64,000 nt of DNA, taken from NCBI GenBank assembly GCA_903893945.1, contig CAITOF010000054.1:1-64000 (forward strand), given 5' to 3'. Numbering within the stretch: position 1 is the stretch's first letter; the number at the start of each line of letters is the position of its first letter. The DNA is from an uncultured Oxalobacteraceae bacterium. Its GTDB lineage: Bacteria > Pseudomonadota > Gammaproteobacteria > Burkholderiales > Burkholderiaceae_D. Position numbers and translations under genes: made by a program. Below, one piece after another: positions 41,746-50,879 of this stretch. The notes under the pieces are model-generated. The model ran no database searches, was not told the origin of the DNA, and was given only the letters and a program-made list of their open reading frames with translations.

Positions 41746-44229
41746 CTAAAACGTCACCAGGACGCTGAGTTGATAATTTGCCCCGAACAGTGGCCGGCCA
41801 AGAAACACATTGCCACTGCCAACACCGGATCCGACGACGCGCGGATTGCCCTCGGTAATCGCCAAGGTGTCAGTGACGTTGGTGCCTGTCAATTGCACGC
41901 TGATATCCTTGCTGAGCCTGGCCACCGCGCCGATGTCCAGTGTATGGTAGGCGGGCAGACGCTGCGTGTTCTGCAGATCCGAAAAGCGCTGACCGACATA
42001 AGTGCCGGTGGCGTATAACCGGAAGTCCGCCATGGCAGTCGGTATTATGTAGCTCGGCGTCAAGCGGAGCTGAAATTGCGGTTGCTGGTCAACCAGATTG
42101 CCGGTAATACCGGGACCACCGGCGGTCAGCACGCCGTGCATGTAATCAGCGACCAGCGTCAGCTGCAGCCGGCTGGTCGGCCGTGCCAGGCCTTCCAGTT
42201 CCAGGCCCCGGGTTTCCGAGCTGAGCAGGTAGGTCAGTATTGAACCATCCACCAGCGTTTGCGTTTGCGGCTGCCCGGTAAACGTGCCATAAAAAGCGGT
42301 CGCATACACGGAATACGATTCCTGCACGTATTTGATGCCACTTTGAATCTGGGTCACGCGGGTAATCTGGTTCTGGTCATTCTCAATGTCGTCGAAGGTC
42401 GGGAACCGGTAGCCCCGGTTAAGGCGTACAAAGCTGTTCAGGTTCTGCTGTATTTCGTACGCTGCGCCCGTGGTAATCGCATGAGCATCGCCGTCATAGC
42501 TGTAACCGCTGTTCCCTGCAACCCGATACACCACGCCATAGTCGTAGAGGTCCAGCGGGTCACTGCCGAGCGTGCCTTTTGTGGTGGCCTGGCCGGTGCC
42601 CTGCAGGGACACATGTTCAAGTCGATAACCCAGATCCAGTCGCAGTCTGTCGGTCGCGTTCCACTCGTCTTCAATAATTCCGGCGAGATTGGTACCCTGC
42701 ATGGAAAAGTAGTTTGCGTTGGTCACTGGCGCAAACACACCGTCATTATTGGTGGCCTGGACGCCATTGTTCAGCGCAAGGTTGATGACCTGGGGATTGT
42801 TCTGCAATTGCATCAGCTGGTAGGCACCTTTTTCATCGCTTTCAACGTCGGTGTAACGGGTGTAGAACGCGCCCAGGGTCAGGGTATTTTTTGCGGTGAG
42901 CGGTAACGAAAAACGTGCTTCGTTCTGATACGCCGTAAACTGTTTGTCGATGGCACCGATGTTCATTGCAATCACTTCCTGATTCAGGTTGCCGATCACC
43001 TGTCCGGAGCCGGCGTATGTGGCCACACCACCACTGGCCAACCTGCCGCCGGCTGCGGCCAGTGCCGCCGGATTGCTGTTGGCCAGACTGATTTCAGACG
43101 TGATGAACGATGACAGGGTTTCCGGCAGCGGGCCCGATTCCTGTCGGGCGGTATAGGCGGAACCGGCGGTGTACGACATCTTGTCGGTCAATTGACCGGT
43201 TCCCAGCGCTTTATTCAGATCAAAGCCGATAATGTGCGAATCAATGCCGCGACCGTTGGCCATGTCGAGTGTGTCGCTTTGCCCGGGACCAGTGGCAAGA
43301 TTCACGTAGCGGGTATTATTGCCGTACAGGGTCGCCGTCAACGGATTGAATCCCGGGTAACCTGCGATGGTATTGCCGCTACCGGCGTTGCTGCCGATCA
43401 GGGGAATATCGGTAAAAAATGCGTTTTTGTCGTGAGTGACACGTCCGTACAGGGTCATTTTTCCGTCATCGATCACGTGCGTCAACGTGCCCACCAGCTG
43501 ATAGCCCTGGTCGGCCGGGTACTCGGTATTGCGAACGCCGTTGTCCTGCCGGTAAAATCCGCCGATGCTGCCGTACCAGTCACTGGCAATCTGAGTACCA
43601 AAGTAACTGTCGATCCGGCCAAGGTTTCCCGTGCCGGTAGTGAACCGAAGGCTGCCGCCGGGATTATCCAGACCATTTTTCTGAATAAAGTTGACGGTTG
43701 CACCGGGTTGCCCGGTGCCCCAGATAACAGCCGGTCCGCTTAACGTCGCTTCCATGCGCAGCACGGTGTCGTCGTACCGGAACGGCGAGAAGTTATCCAT
43801 CCACGACAGTGTCGAGACCGGGTAGATCGACAACCCGTCCAGTTGCACGGTCACCCAGGGCGTATCGCCGGTCGTTGGAAAACCCCGTACATCGACATTG
43901 GGGCCGGAGACACCCCCGGTGGTTTCAGCCCACATACCCGGCACCAGTCGGGTCAGATCGGCCGCGTTGTTCGCCTGGGCATCGCGCATGACCTGTTCTG
44001 ATAACGTCGTGATGGCATAACTGGCCTGCTGCTTGAGCATGCCACCTGCAGTCGGCGTGCCTGTAATAACGATTTCGGTCAGTTTATCCAGGGGCAGATC
44101 CAGAAGCGCGGTGAGCGCCTCATCCTGTTTCTTATCGGGCGAATCGGCCGCAGCAGCCGGGCCAACCAGACCGGTGCCGGTTATGGCAAGCGCAACCAGA
44201 CCCAATAAAATCAACTTGCTGAGCTTCAC
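41746..44229 (-). CDS. TonB-dependent outer-membrane receptor
   Basis: An 827-residue receptor starting at GTG 44229 behind AGGATCTCAT; an ATG one base upstream is out of frame and immediately stops. The signal peptide ends near PAAAADS. A short linker (E-I-V-I-T-G-T-P) acts as the TonB box region, followed by a plug domain (N-V-D-V-R-G-F, V-Q-L-D-G-L-S-I, G-P-A-V-I-W-G-T-G-Q-P-G) and a 22-strand barrel ending Q-L-S-V-L-V-T-F. The plug style recalls ferric-siderophore receptors, but the substrate cannot be read. First gene of the receptor-YfiR-kinase operon. Confidence 0.9.
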   Translation of the reverse strand: MKLSKLILLGLVALAITGTGLVGPAAAADSPDKKQDEALTALLDLPLDKLTEIVITGTPTAGGMLKQQASYAITTLSEQVMRDAQANNAADLTRLVPGMWAETTGGVSGPNVDVRGFPTTGDTPWVTVQLDGLSIYPVSTLSWMDNFSPFRYDDTVLRMEATLSGPAVIWGTGQPGATVNFIQKNGLDNPGGSLRFTTGTGNLGRIDSYFGTQIASDWYGSIGGFYRQDNGVRNTEYPADQGYQLVGTLTHVIDDGKMTLYGRVTHDKNAFFTDIPLIGSNAGSGNTIAGYPGFNPLTATLYGNNTRYVNLATGPGQSDTLDMANGRGIDSHIIGFDLNKALGTGQLTDKMSYTAGSAYTARQESGPLPETLSSFITSEISLANSNPAALAAAGGRLASGGVATYAGSGQVIGNLNQEVIAMNIGAIDKQFTAYQNEARFSLPLTAKNTLTLGAFYTRYTDVESDEKGAYQLMQLQNNPQVINLALNNGVQATNNDGVFAPVTNANYFSMQGTNLAGIIEDEWNATDRLRLDLGYRLEHVSLQGTGQATTKGTLGSDPLDLYDYGVVYRVAGNSGYSYDGDAHAITTGAAYEIQQNLNSFVRLNRGYRFPTFDDIENDQNQITRVTQIQSGIKYVQESYSVYATAFYGTFTGQPQTQTLVDGSILTYLLSSETRGLELEGLARPTSRLQLTLVADYMHGVLTAGGPGITGNLVDQQPQFQLRLTPSYIIPTAMADFRLYATGTYVGQRFSDLQNTQRLPAYHTLDIGAVARLSKDISVQLTGTNVTDTLAITEGNPRVVGSGVGSGNVFLGRPLFGANYQLSVLVTF

Positions 44230-44540
44230 ATGAGATCCTGATTAATTGACAACAGTTGGCTGAATTTGATTCAAAGTGTATGGTCCGGATGCAACCAGAC
44301 CCTGCGCAGTCCAGTATAGGAACGGATGGGGTCCGAGTTCAAGGAAATCCATCGCCTGTTTTCTGATTTTATTGATAATTCAGGGTGCCGCATTAAAATT
44401 CATTACAATGAGGGCCAGTCGGGCCGGATTATGCGCTGTTGGGTAACTTTGCCTGGGGATGACCACGCAGTAAGCAGACAGTGCCGCTGCCGGGCAACAG
44501 GTGCAATCCGTGCCAAAACGAAATTTAAAAAGGAACAGTG
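44230..44540. promoter_or_regulatory. Divergent intergenic region with promoter of the methyltransferase
   Basis: This 311-bp region lies between the TonB receptor (reverse) and the methyltransferase (forward). TTGATA (44372-44377) and TAAAAT (44394-44399), 16 bp apart, make a good forward promoter. No S-box-like or other riboswitch fold was recognised, and no small gene. Confidence 0.5.
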
Positions 44541-45479
44541 ATGACAGCATCGATGACGATACTGGATGGCGGAATGGGACGTGAACTGCTGAGAATAGGT
44601 GCGCCGTTCCGCCAGCCCGAGTGGTCGGCTCTGGCTTTGCTGGAAGGCCCTGATTTTGTACGGCAAGTCCACGATGCCTACATTGCTGCCGGCGCCGACC
44701 TGATCACCACCAACAGTTATGCGCTGGTGCCGTTCCATCTGGGTGAGGAACGCTTCAAGGCCCGTGGACAGGCAATGGCAACCCTGGCCGGTCGACTAGG
44801 CCGCGACGCGATTGCTGCGTCGCTGGCGCCAGAAAAAGTTCGTCTGGCCGGTTCGCTGCCACCGCCTTTCGGTTCGTATCGCCCGGACTTATTCAATGCG
44901 GCCGAGGCCAGCCGTATCCTTGATCCGCTGGTCGCCGGTTTGGCGCCGTTTGTTGATGTCTGGCTGGCCGAAACACAAGGGTCAATCCAGGAAGCGCGTG
45001 CAGTCAAGGCCGCGCTCGGCAAGGTGCCTGCAAGGCCGTTCTGGCTGTCGTTCACGCTTGACAGCGCTGATCCGGCAGCGGTGGCGGCAGGGACGCGTGC
45101 TGCAGCGCTCTGTTCCGGTGAGTCCATTACGGACGCTGCCAGCGCGGCACTTGAGCTGGGCGTCGACGCGCTGTTGTTTAACTGCAGCCATGTCGACGTC
45201 ATGGAAGCGGCGGTTCGTGAAGCCGTTGCGGCCTGTGCGGCGGTGCCGGTTGACCAGCGGCCACGCATAGGTGTGTACGCCAATGCATTTACGCCGCATT
45301 ATCACCAACAGGATGCCAATGAGGGCTACAGTGCCTTGCGGGACGACCTCAATCCTTCCGAGTATCTGGGATTTGCCTGCAAGTGGCGCGCCGCAGGGGC
45401 AAGTATTATTGGCGGGTGCTGCGGTATCGGCCCTGGCCACATTGCTGCTCTGGCGGCATCCCTGCGGACAGGTCACTGA
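44541..45479 (+). CDS. mmuM: Homocysteine S-methyltransferase
   Basis: A 312-residue zinc methyltransferase that moves a methyl group to homocysteine, typically from S-methylmethionine, to make methionine. The N-terminus I-L-D-G-G-M-G-R-E-L-L and the zinc ligands Cys in F-N-C-S-H and Cys-Cys in G-G-C-C-G-I-G-P are intact. The start at ATG 44541 has AAGGAACAGTG before it. No S-methylmethionine permease gene is adjacent, so the methyl donor is uncertain. Monocistronic as far as can be seen. Confidence 0.88.
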   Translation: MTASMTILDGGMGRELLRIGAPFRQPEWSALALLEGPDFVRQVHDAYIAAGADLITTNSYALVPFHLGEERFKARGQAMATLAGRLGRDAIAASLAPEKVRLAGSLPPPFGSYRPDLFNAAEASRILDPLVAGLAPFVDVWLAETQGSIQEARAVKAALGKVPARPFWLSFTLDSADPAAVAAGTRAAALCSGESITDAASAALELGVDALLFNCSHVDVMEAAVREAVAACAAVPVDQRPRIGVYANAFTPHYHQQDANEGYSALRDDLNPSEYLGFACKWRAAGASIIGGCCGIGPGHIAALAASLRTGH

Positions 45480-45540
45480 TTGAGCCAGAACGGCGCGTGC
45501 CGGCTGGCGTCGCCTCATTTGCACGGATTCGGGCCTGAAA

Positions 45541-45592
45541 CCCGGGTCTGACACCGGGGTTTGAAGCCGGGGCTTTAAGCCGGGGTTTGAAC
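45541..45592. repeat. 13-bp tandem repeat
   Basis: CCGGGGTTTGAAG, CCGGGGCTTTAAG and CCGGGGTTTGAAC follow each other at 45554-45592, with a degenerate copy just before (from about 45541). Two copies of CCTTTCAGCT lie directly after. The tract is between the methyltransferase and a small convergent gene and could form weak hairpins, but has no terminator T-run. Confidence 0.75.
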
Positions 45593-45608
45593 CCTTTCAG
45601 CTAGCCTT

Positions 45609-45869
45609 TCAGCTGGATTTATCCGAATGATTGTCCTCCGACAGGGCATAGGACGATCGCAAGGAAATAATGAACGGCCGGATGTGGTCGGCAGCCTGTT
45701 CCCAACCGGTTTCCCGGACAATTGAAATGCTCCAGTTACAACCTGCGTCATCCGGGTTGTCCAAACGGAATATTTTGCTTAACTTGATTTTTTTATGCGC
45801 TTTGAATTTTTTGTATTCGTCTTTGATCAGCTTTTGCAGAAATTTTCTTTTTACTATCTTGCGGTCCAT
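45609..45869 (-). CDS. Small basic hypothetical protein
   Basis: An 86-residue protein with a Lys-rich N-terminal half (about residues 5-35) and no recognised domain or signal peptide. It is supported by a strong ribosome site (CACGGAGACTAAAA), nearly identical to that of the GH17 gene, and by a plausible reverse promoter at 46064-46037 (TTGCAT, 16 bp, TATAAT). Otherwise isolated between two repeats-rich intergenic stretches. Function unknown. Confidence 0.6.
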   Translation of the reverse strand: MDRKIVKRKFLQKLIKDEYKKFKAHKKIKLSKIFRLDNPDDAGCNWSISIVRETGWEQAADHIRPFIISLRSSYALSEDNHSDKSS

Positions 45870-46036
45870 TTTTAGTCTCCGTGAAACTTTGCGTTATCCG
45901 CTAGCATAATCCAATTTGACGGTATTTTCTGATTTGCCCAGCGATGCGAACCAAATTTACCCGCATCCACTCCGTTCGGCTCATGTAAAACGGGCGAACC
46001 GACCGCATCCGCGATGAATCACAGGTCAATAATAGT

Positions 46037-46064
46037 ATTATATTGACAACGTTGATTCATGCAA
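46037..46064 (-). promoter_or_regulatory. Possible promoter of the small basic protein gene
   Basis: On the reverse strand TTGCAT (46064-46059) and a perfect TATAAT (46042-46037) are 16 bp apart, about 170 bp upstream of the start at 45869. The rest of 45870-46107 holds nothing recognisable. Confidence 0.4.
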
Positions 46065-46107
46065 TCCGTCCACTCGGGTCGGTGACGTCAGGACTGGCGC
46101 AACGGTG

Positions 46108-47706
46108 TCAGCGATAAACATCCTCAAACCGCATTCCGCCATTGGGTGCCATAACGAAGCCGCGGACATCGGAGGTCATGGGAATAAAGACCGCCGAATG
46201 GGCCAGCGTAATCCAGGGTCGGTCGAATTTGAATATTTCAATCGCTTTTTCGTACAGCTTGATGCGACGGTTCTGATCGGTGCTCATGCGTGCCGCATCA
46301 ACCAGTTTGTCAAACTCGGCGCTGCAGTATTTGTAGCACCCGGGCTGATTGGCTTCGCTGGTTAAATTGGGCGAAAGAAAATCATCGGCGTCACCGGTGT
46401 CGCTGGTCCAGCCGCTCATGTAAACGTCGTGTTCGCCGGCCCGTGAACGTTTCAGATATTCACCCCATTCATACGTTTTGATGTTGGCTTTGACACCGAT
46501 TCTGGCCCAGTCCTGCTGGATCAGCTGGGCCAGCAACTGACCATTCGGATTGGTCGGGCGCGCAACCGGTAACGCCCACAGGCTGAGCTCCAGGCCACTG
46601 CCATAGCCTGCCTGATTCAGCAGTTTTCTGGCCCGTTCGGGATTGTATTCATTGACCACGCGGTCGTTGTAGCCCGGTACACCGGGCGGAAACGGGTTGC
46701 TGGCCTGCAGCGCATCGCCGCGCGGGAACAGCGCTCTGAAAATGGCGTTCCGGTCGATGGCGATATCAAGTGCCTCACGTACTTCGCGAATTCGCGTGGC
46801 GTCGTGTTTCATGTTGAACGACAGGTAGGAAATATTCAGCGCCTGTATTTTTTTCAAATTGATGTTGGGCCGTTTCAGCAGGATCGGAATATCTTCGTCG
46901 CGCACCGTGGAGGTGATCTGGCATTCGTTGGCCAGCAATTTATTGACTCTGACGTTAGCATCGGGAACGATGGCAAAAATCAGCTTGTCGGTGCGCTGTT
47001 TATGACGCCAGTAAGCCGGATTGGCGCTCATGCGTATCACTTCATTTTTTTTATACGAAACAAACTGGTACGGCCCCGTGCCGATCGGGTAGTTATTAAT
47101 CAGGTGCGCATTGCCCTGCCGAAGCAGTTGCGCCGCATATTCGGCCGACTGGATCGGTGCAAAACTCATGGCGAAATAACTGAGAAAGGCCACGTTAGGC
47201 TGTTTCAGTATGAATCGCACCCTGTAATCATCGATTTTTTCGATCGATGCCACCATGCTGGCCAGCCCCAGATTCTGGGGATAGACAAACGTTGCCGGAA
47301 ACGCGCGATTGAACGGAAAGTCGGGATAAAGAAACCGCGAGAAGGTGAAGATCACGTCGTCGGCATTGAACGGTCGGGTCGGCGTGAAATAACGGGTGGT
47401 GTGAAACGGTACACCCTGACGTAACGTGAACGTAAATACCCGGGCATCCGCGCTGACTTCCCATTTTGTGGCCAGTACCGGTGCCAGGGTGGTGCTGCTG
47501 CCTTCAAATTCCAGCAATCCCTGAAATATCTGGCCGGTGACATTATGGGTGCTCGCGGCGTCCCACATGCCGGGGTCAAAGCCTTCAGGACTGGCTTCAC
47601 TGCAATAAACCAGTGCACCGGCCCTGGCCGGCAGCGCAAGCAGCGGCATTGCCAGAGCAGCAAGTAACAGCAACAGGCGTGTGACGTTAAATAGCAAGGC
47701 TGGCAT
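46108..47706 (-). CDS. dppA: Dipeptide/oligopeptide-binding protein (DppA-like)
   Basis: A 532-residue periplasmic binding protein of ABC family 5 with signal peptide ending near LPARAG. The mature start L-V-Y-C-S-E-A-S-P-E-G-F-D-P is typical of DppA proteins, as are D-V-I-F-T-F-S-R-F and the late segment N-R-R-I-K-L-Y-E-K-A. It follows the serine hydrolase gene by 21 bp on the same strand. The cognate permease and ATPase genes (dppBCDF) lie 3 kb away in the opposite orientation. Exact substrate unknown: dipeptides, D-Ala-D-Ala or murein peptides would all fit. Confidence 0.88.
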   Translation of the reverse strand: MPALLFNVTRLLLLLAALAMPLLALPARAGALVYCSEASPEGFDPGMWDAASTHNVTGQIFQGLLEFEGSSTTLAPVLATKWEVSADARVFTFTLRQGVPFHTTRYFTPTRPFNADDVIFTFSRFLYPDFPFNRAFPATFVYPQNLGLASMVASIEKIDDYRVRFILKQPNVAFLSYFAMSFAPIQSAEYAAQLLRQGNAHLINNYPIGTGPYQFVSYKKNEVIRMSANPAYWRHKQRTDKLIFAIVPDANVRVNKLLANECQITSTVRDEDIPILLKRPNINLKKIQALNISYLSFNMKHDATRIREVREALDIAIDRNAIFRALFPRGDALQASNPFPPGVPGYNDRVVNEYNPERARKLLNQAGYGSGLELSLWALPVARPTNPNGQLLAQLIQQDWARIGVKANIKTYEWGEYLKRSRAGEHDVYMSGWTSDTGDADDFLSPNLTSEANQPGCYKYCSAEFDKLVDAARMSTDQNRRIKLYEKAIEIFKFDRPWITLAHSAVFIPMTSDVRGFVMAPNGGMRFEDVYR

Positions 47707-47727
47707 TCATCAGGTCAGGTGGCTCAG

Positions 47728-48966
47728 TCAATTGAAATGCGATGCGATCCAACGATCGATCGAGTAGCCCAGTGCCGGTATGCGCCAGGTGGTTGAGCAG
47801 TCCGGGCCGGCCTGATAACGGCTGCCCAGATTGCTCAACAGTGCAATGATATACCGCGGCTGGTCGGCCCGGGTGGTTGTCACGAGACCGGCATCCGAGC
47901 AATAATTTTCGGTATTGCCCGTCTTATGCGCAAAATGACGCGTGGCGGTCTGGTTAATACTGCGGACATCAGCCGGAAAACGGATCGCCTCGACCTGTAC
48001 ACTGCCATCGTCCTGTATCCAGCGCGGTGACAGCGTGGCCGGAATACCGCTGGTCCATCCCGGCACACCGGCTAGGCTGGTGGATGAAAGTACCGTGTGC
48101 AGACCCTGGTCGCCCAGCCATTCCCAGATGCGCTGTCTGCTTTCATTTGACACAAGTGCAGGGGTGCCGGCCGGCAGCCAAGGTGCCTCCTCATCAGCAA
48201 GTAACCAGAGCAGCCGCACGCTGTCCCACGCGGTCATGTGATGATGTCCGACACCGGCCCCATCGGCGGAACGCCAGCCGCCATCGGGTTGCGTGTTGCC
48301 CAACTGCAGTGTGTGCAGACCGTACTGTGCAAAGAGCTGGTTCAGGTGATTGGTTTCTGCCGGTCCGCTGCGCACGATCAATTTCTCCTCATGCAACAGT
48401 CGGACCAGTACGGTGGTGGCATCGTTATTGCTGGCCACTATCATCGAGTCGGCCCACTCTGCCACCGATTTTTTTGTGCCTGCCAACGTTCGTTCGCTGC
48501 GCCAGTCGACCTTGCCGAGGTCAACCAGTCGCGCCACGCCGACCAGTACCATCAGCTTCAGCAACGATGCCGGGTAGGGCGCGACGAAGGAATTGCCCGG
48601 CGGGCTGTGCTGTACCGTATCCGTCAGTGTTTCCCAGTGCAATTGGCGCCAGTCGCTGCCGGGCAGCCACGCAATGGATTCGTACCGGGCATTGGTCTGA
48701 TCTTTCAGGTACACGATATTGCTGACCTGCTCCGCCTTGGGCGAAATCTGCGCGATGTGGCCTTCCGGAAAATCACGGGAAAACAGCACATTGGCAAAAA
48801 CAGGTGCGCCGGCGGATGGAAACACCACGACCGCCAGGTCGAGGCTGGGAAAATTCCGAACGGGCTGTCCCTGACACATGGAATCGGGTGTCAGTTCAAA
48901 TTGCCGGGCGCGTACCAGCGTGAGCAGTGCCTGGGCCAGTGCCGGGTTGTCTGATAGTTGAGCCAT
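47728..48966 (-). CDS. Serine hydrolase of the beta-lactamase/PBP fold
   Basis: A 412-residue protein with the three active-site motifs of penicillin-recognising enzymes: S-L-L-K (SxxK), S-N-N in V-A-S-N-N-D-A, and H-K-T-G. There is no signal peptide, and an in-frame TGA seven codons upstream of the ATG excludes a longer, exported form, so it would act in the cytoplasm unless exported by another route. It is directly upstream of dppA. A cytoplasmic peptidase or amidase for imported wall peptides is a reasonable guess; a classical beta-lactamase is not, given location and size. Confidence 0.75.
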   Translation of the reverse strand: MAQLSDNPALAQALLTLVRARQFELTPDSMCQGQPVRNFPSLDLAVVVFPSAGAPVFANVLFSRDFPEGHIAQISPKAEQVSNIVYLKDQTNARYESIAWLPGSDWRQLHWETLTDTVQHSPPGNSFVAPYPASLLKLMVLVGVARLVDLGKVDWRSERTLAGTKKSVAEWADSMIVASNNDATTVLVRLLHEEKLIVRSGPAETNHLNQLFAQYGLHTLQLGNTQPDGGWRSADGAGVGHHHMTAWDSVRLLWLLADEEAPWLPAGTPALVSNESRQRIWEWLGDQGLHTVLSSTSLAGVPGWTSGIPATLSPRWIQDDGSVQVEAIRFPADVRSINQTATRHFAHKTGNTENYCSDAGLVTTTRADQPRYIIALLSNLGSRYQAGPDCSTTWRIPALGYSIDRWIASHFN

Positions 48967-49316
48967 TGCAGTCCATTCAGTTCGTCAGGCGGCACACCAT
49001 GGGTCATCCCATGTACCAGCATGCCGGCTGACCCGCAGGCAAACCGAAGCCGGAGCGTGCCATGACCGTTATTAAACCACATGAAATCGGGTCACGGTTG
49101 CGGATTAATCCGTGTCGCCATGCAGTCACGGCGGTAGGGCGCGGCCAGTGCCAGCCGGCTTCGGCGTGATAAATCACACTTGTTAATCCGATAACTCCGC
49201 GCCGATGTCGCCGACTTCACGCATAATAGGGCTTTCCAGAGCTTCCCGGCGCTTTCAAAATACGATGATGAATCAGCCCGGTGCACCAACCGGCGGATTT
49301 TTATAAAAGAGAGACT
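48967..49316. other. Divergent intergenic region, hydrolase/dacB
   Basis: A 350-bp gap between the serine hydrolase operon (reverse) and the D,D-carboxypeptidase gene (forward). I see no further gene and no clear operator. The last 50 bp are AT-richer and end with AAAAGAGAGACT, the ribosome site of the forward gene. Confidence 0.5.
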
Positions 49317-50816
49317 ATGTTGTTACTCCCGTCACAAAACAGGCAATTACCATCAGCACCGGCGCGCCGGTCTCTGCTGGCATTCATGGCAGCGATGCTG
49401 GTCGTCCTGACCTGCCGCGCCGGGTCCGGTCTGCCGCCGGACATTCAGCAGAGCCTGCACAGACAGGGCTTCAGCCCTGACCAGATCGGTGTCGTGGTCA
49501 TGTCGCCACGCGATGGACGTATCAGGATGGATCATTTTGGCCATCGGGCAAGGAGTCCGGCCTCCACGCTCAAACTGCTGACCACCCTCAGTGCGCTGGA
49601 AAGTCTGGGTCCGGATTTTGTCTGGACCACACGGCTGCAAAGCACCGGTACCCTGGAGCAGGGCGTGTTACATGGCAGTGTGTATCTGCATGGCGGCGCT
49701 GAACCGGATTTCAGCTGGGTCAAACTGGGCCTGATGCTGCGCCAGTTGCGTGATCAGGGCGTGCACGACATTGACGGCGATCTGGTGGTCGACCGCAGCT
49801 ATTTCAGTCCGTCACGTTTAGATCTGTACCAGCCTCCGTTTGATTCCACCCCGGCGCAATACTACAACGTCATACCGGACGCGATGCTGGTCAATTCAAA
49901 TTCTATCGAACTGCATCTGGATTCAACCGGAAACCAGATCGCCATCGGCTTCTTGCCACCGTTAGAGGGGGTCCGGATACGAAGTGAGCTGGTTCTGAAT
50001 GGCGACAACTGCAGCGACTGGGACGAGGAATGGCCGGCACCGGATCAACTCGTGGACGGCAATCAGTTGACCATCGTCCTGCAGGGTACGTTTCCGTTAC
50101 ACTGTGTGAACGGAACCTCCAGCAATATTCTTGACCGCAACCAGTTCATAGAACGTCTGGTGCGCGGTCTGTGGCATGAACTGGGAGGGCAATGGCATGG
50201 GCAGGTGCGCGACGGCGTCACACCTTCGGACGCGAGCGTTCTGGTCGAACACAAGTCAGCCGCGCTGGCCGATATCATTAAAATCATCAACAAGAACTCT
50301 GACAACACCATGGCCAGAAATCTGTTCCTGACTCTGGGTGCACAATCAGTTCAGCGTGGCAGTCAGATTGACAGCATTGCCACGCTTGACGCAGCGCAGA
50401 AACAGGTCAGGCACTGGCTGCTTCAGCACCGGATTGATGATGCCGGGCTGGTACTGGAGAACGGATCAGGTTTGTCCCGGCTGGAACGGATCAGCCCGAT
50501 TCAACTGGCCAACATACTGAAGGCGGGCACGGACAGCCCATGGCAGCCCGAATTTGTCTCCAGCCTTCCGATTATGGGCATGGATGGCACGATGGCCAAG
50601 CGGAACGCAAAGGATATTACCCCGGGCGGTGCCCGGATCAAAGGGGGCACGCTTAACAATACCGTGGCAGTTGCCGGATACGTTCAGGATATAATGGGTG
50701 AAACCTGGATTGTCGTTGCCATGATCAATCGCCCGGATGCCGGCGCAGGACGTGCGGTGCTGGATGATTTGATCGCCTGGATTGCCGGCCATCCTGAAAA
50801 GTCCGGTCATAAATAG
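49317..50816 (+). CDS. dacB: D-alanyl-D-alanine carboxypeptidase/endopeptidase (PBP4 family)
   Basis: A 499-residue class C low-molecular-weight penicillin-binding protein, exported by an N-terminal signal (helix about 21-37). Motifs are S-T-L-K in R-S-P-A-S-T-L-K-L-L, S-D-N in N-S-D-N-T-M-A-R, and K-G-G in R-I-K-G-G-T-L-N, where most relatives have K-T-G. The enzyme trims the terminal D-Ala or cuts cross-links of peptidoglycan in the periplasm. It is 63 bp upstream of dppB and probably heads that operon, which links wall peptide release with uptake. The ATG at 49317 gives the proper signal peptide. Confidence 0.9.
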   Translation: MLLLPSQNRQLPSAPARRSLLAFMAAMLVVLTCRAGSGLPPDIQQSLHRQGFSPDQIGVVVMSPRDGRIRMDHFGHRARSPASTLKLLTTLSALESLGPDFVWTTRLQSTGTLEQGVLHGSVYLHGGAEPDFSWVKLGLMLRQLRDQGVHDIDGDLVVDRSYFSPSRLDLYQPPFDSTPAQYYNVIPDAMLVNSNSIELHLDSTGNQIAIGFLPPLEGVRIRSELVLNGDNCSDWDEEWPAPDQLVDGNQLTIVLQGTFPLHCVNGTSSNILDRNQFIERLVRGLWHELGGQWHGQVRDGVTPSDASVLVEHKSAALADIIKIINKNSDNTMARNLFLTLGAQSVQRGSQIDSIATLDAAQKQVRHWLLQHRIDDAGLVLENGSGLSRLERISPIQLANILKAGTDSPWQPEFVSSLPIMGMDGTMAKRNAKDITPGGARIKGGTLNNTVAVAGYVQDIMGETWIVVAMINRPDAGAGRAVLDDLIAWIAGHPEKSGHK

Positions 50817-50879
50817 AGACTGACCGGCTGTGCCGCAGGCACTCCAGCAGGCGTCGAGGACGATTTTTATGGGGTTATC

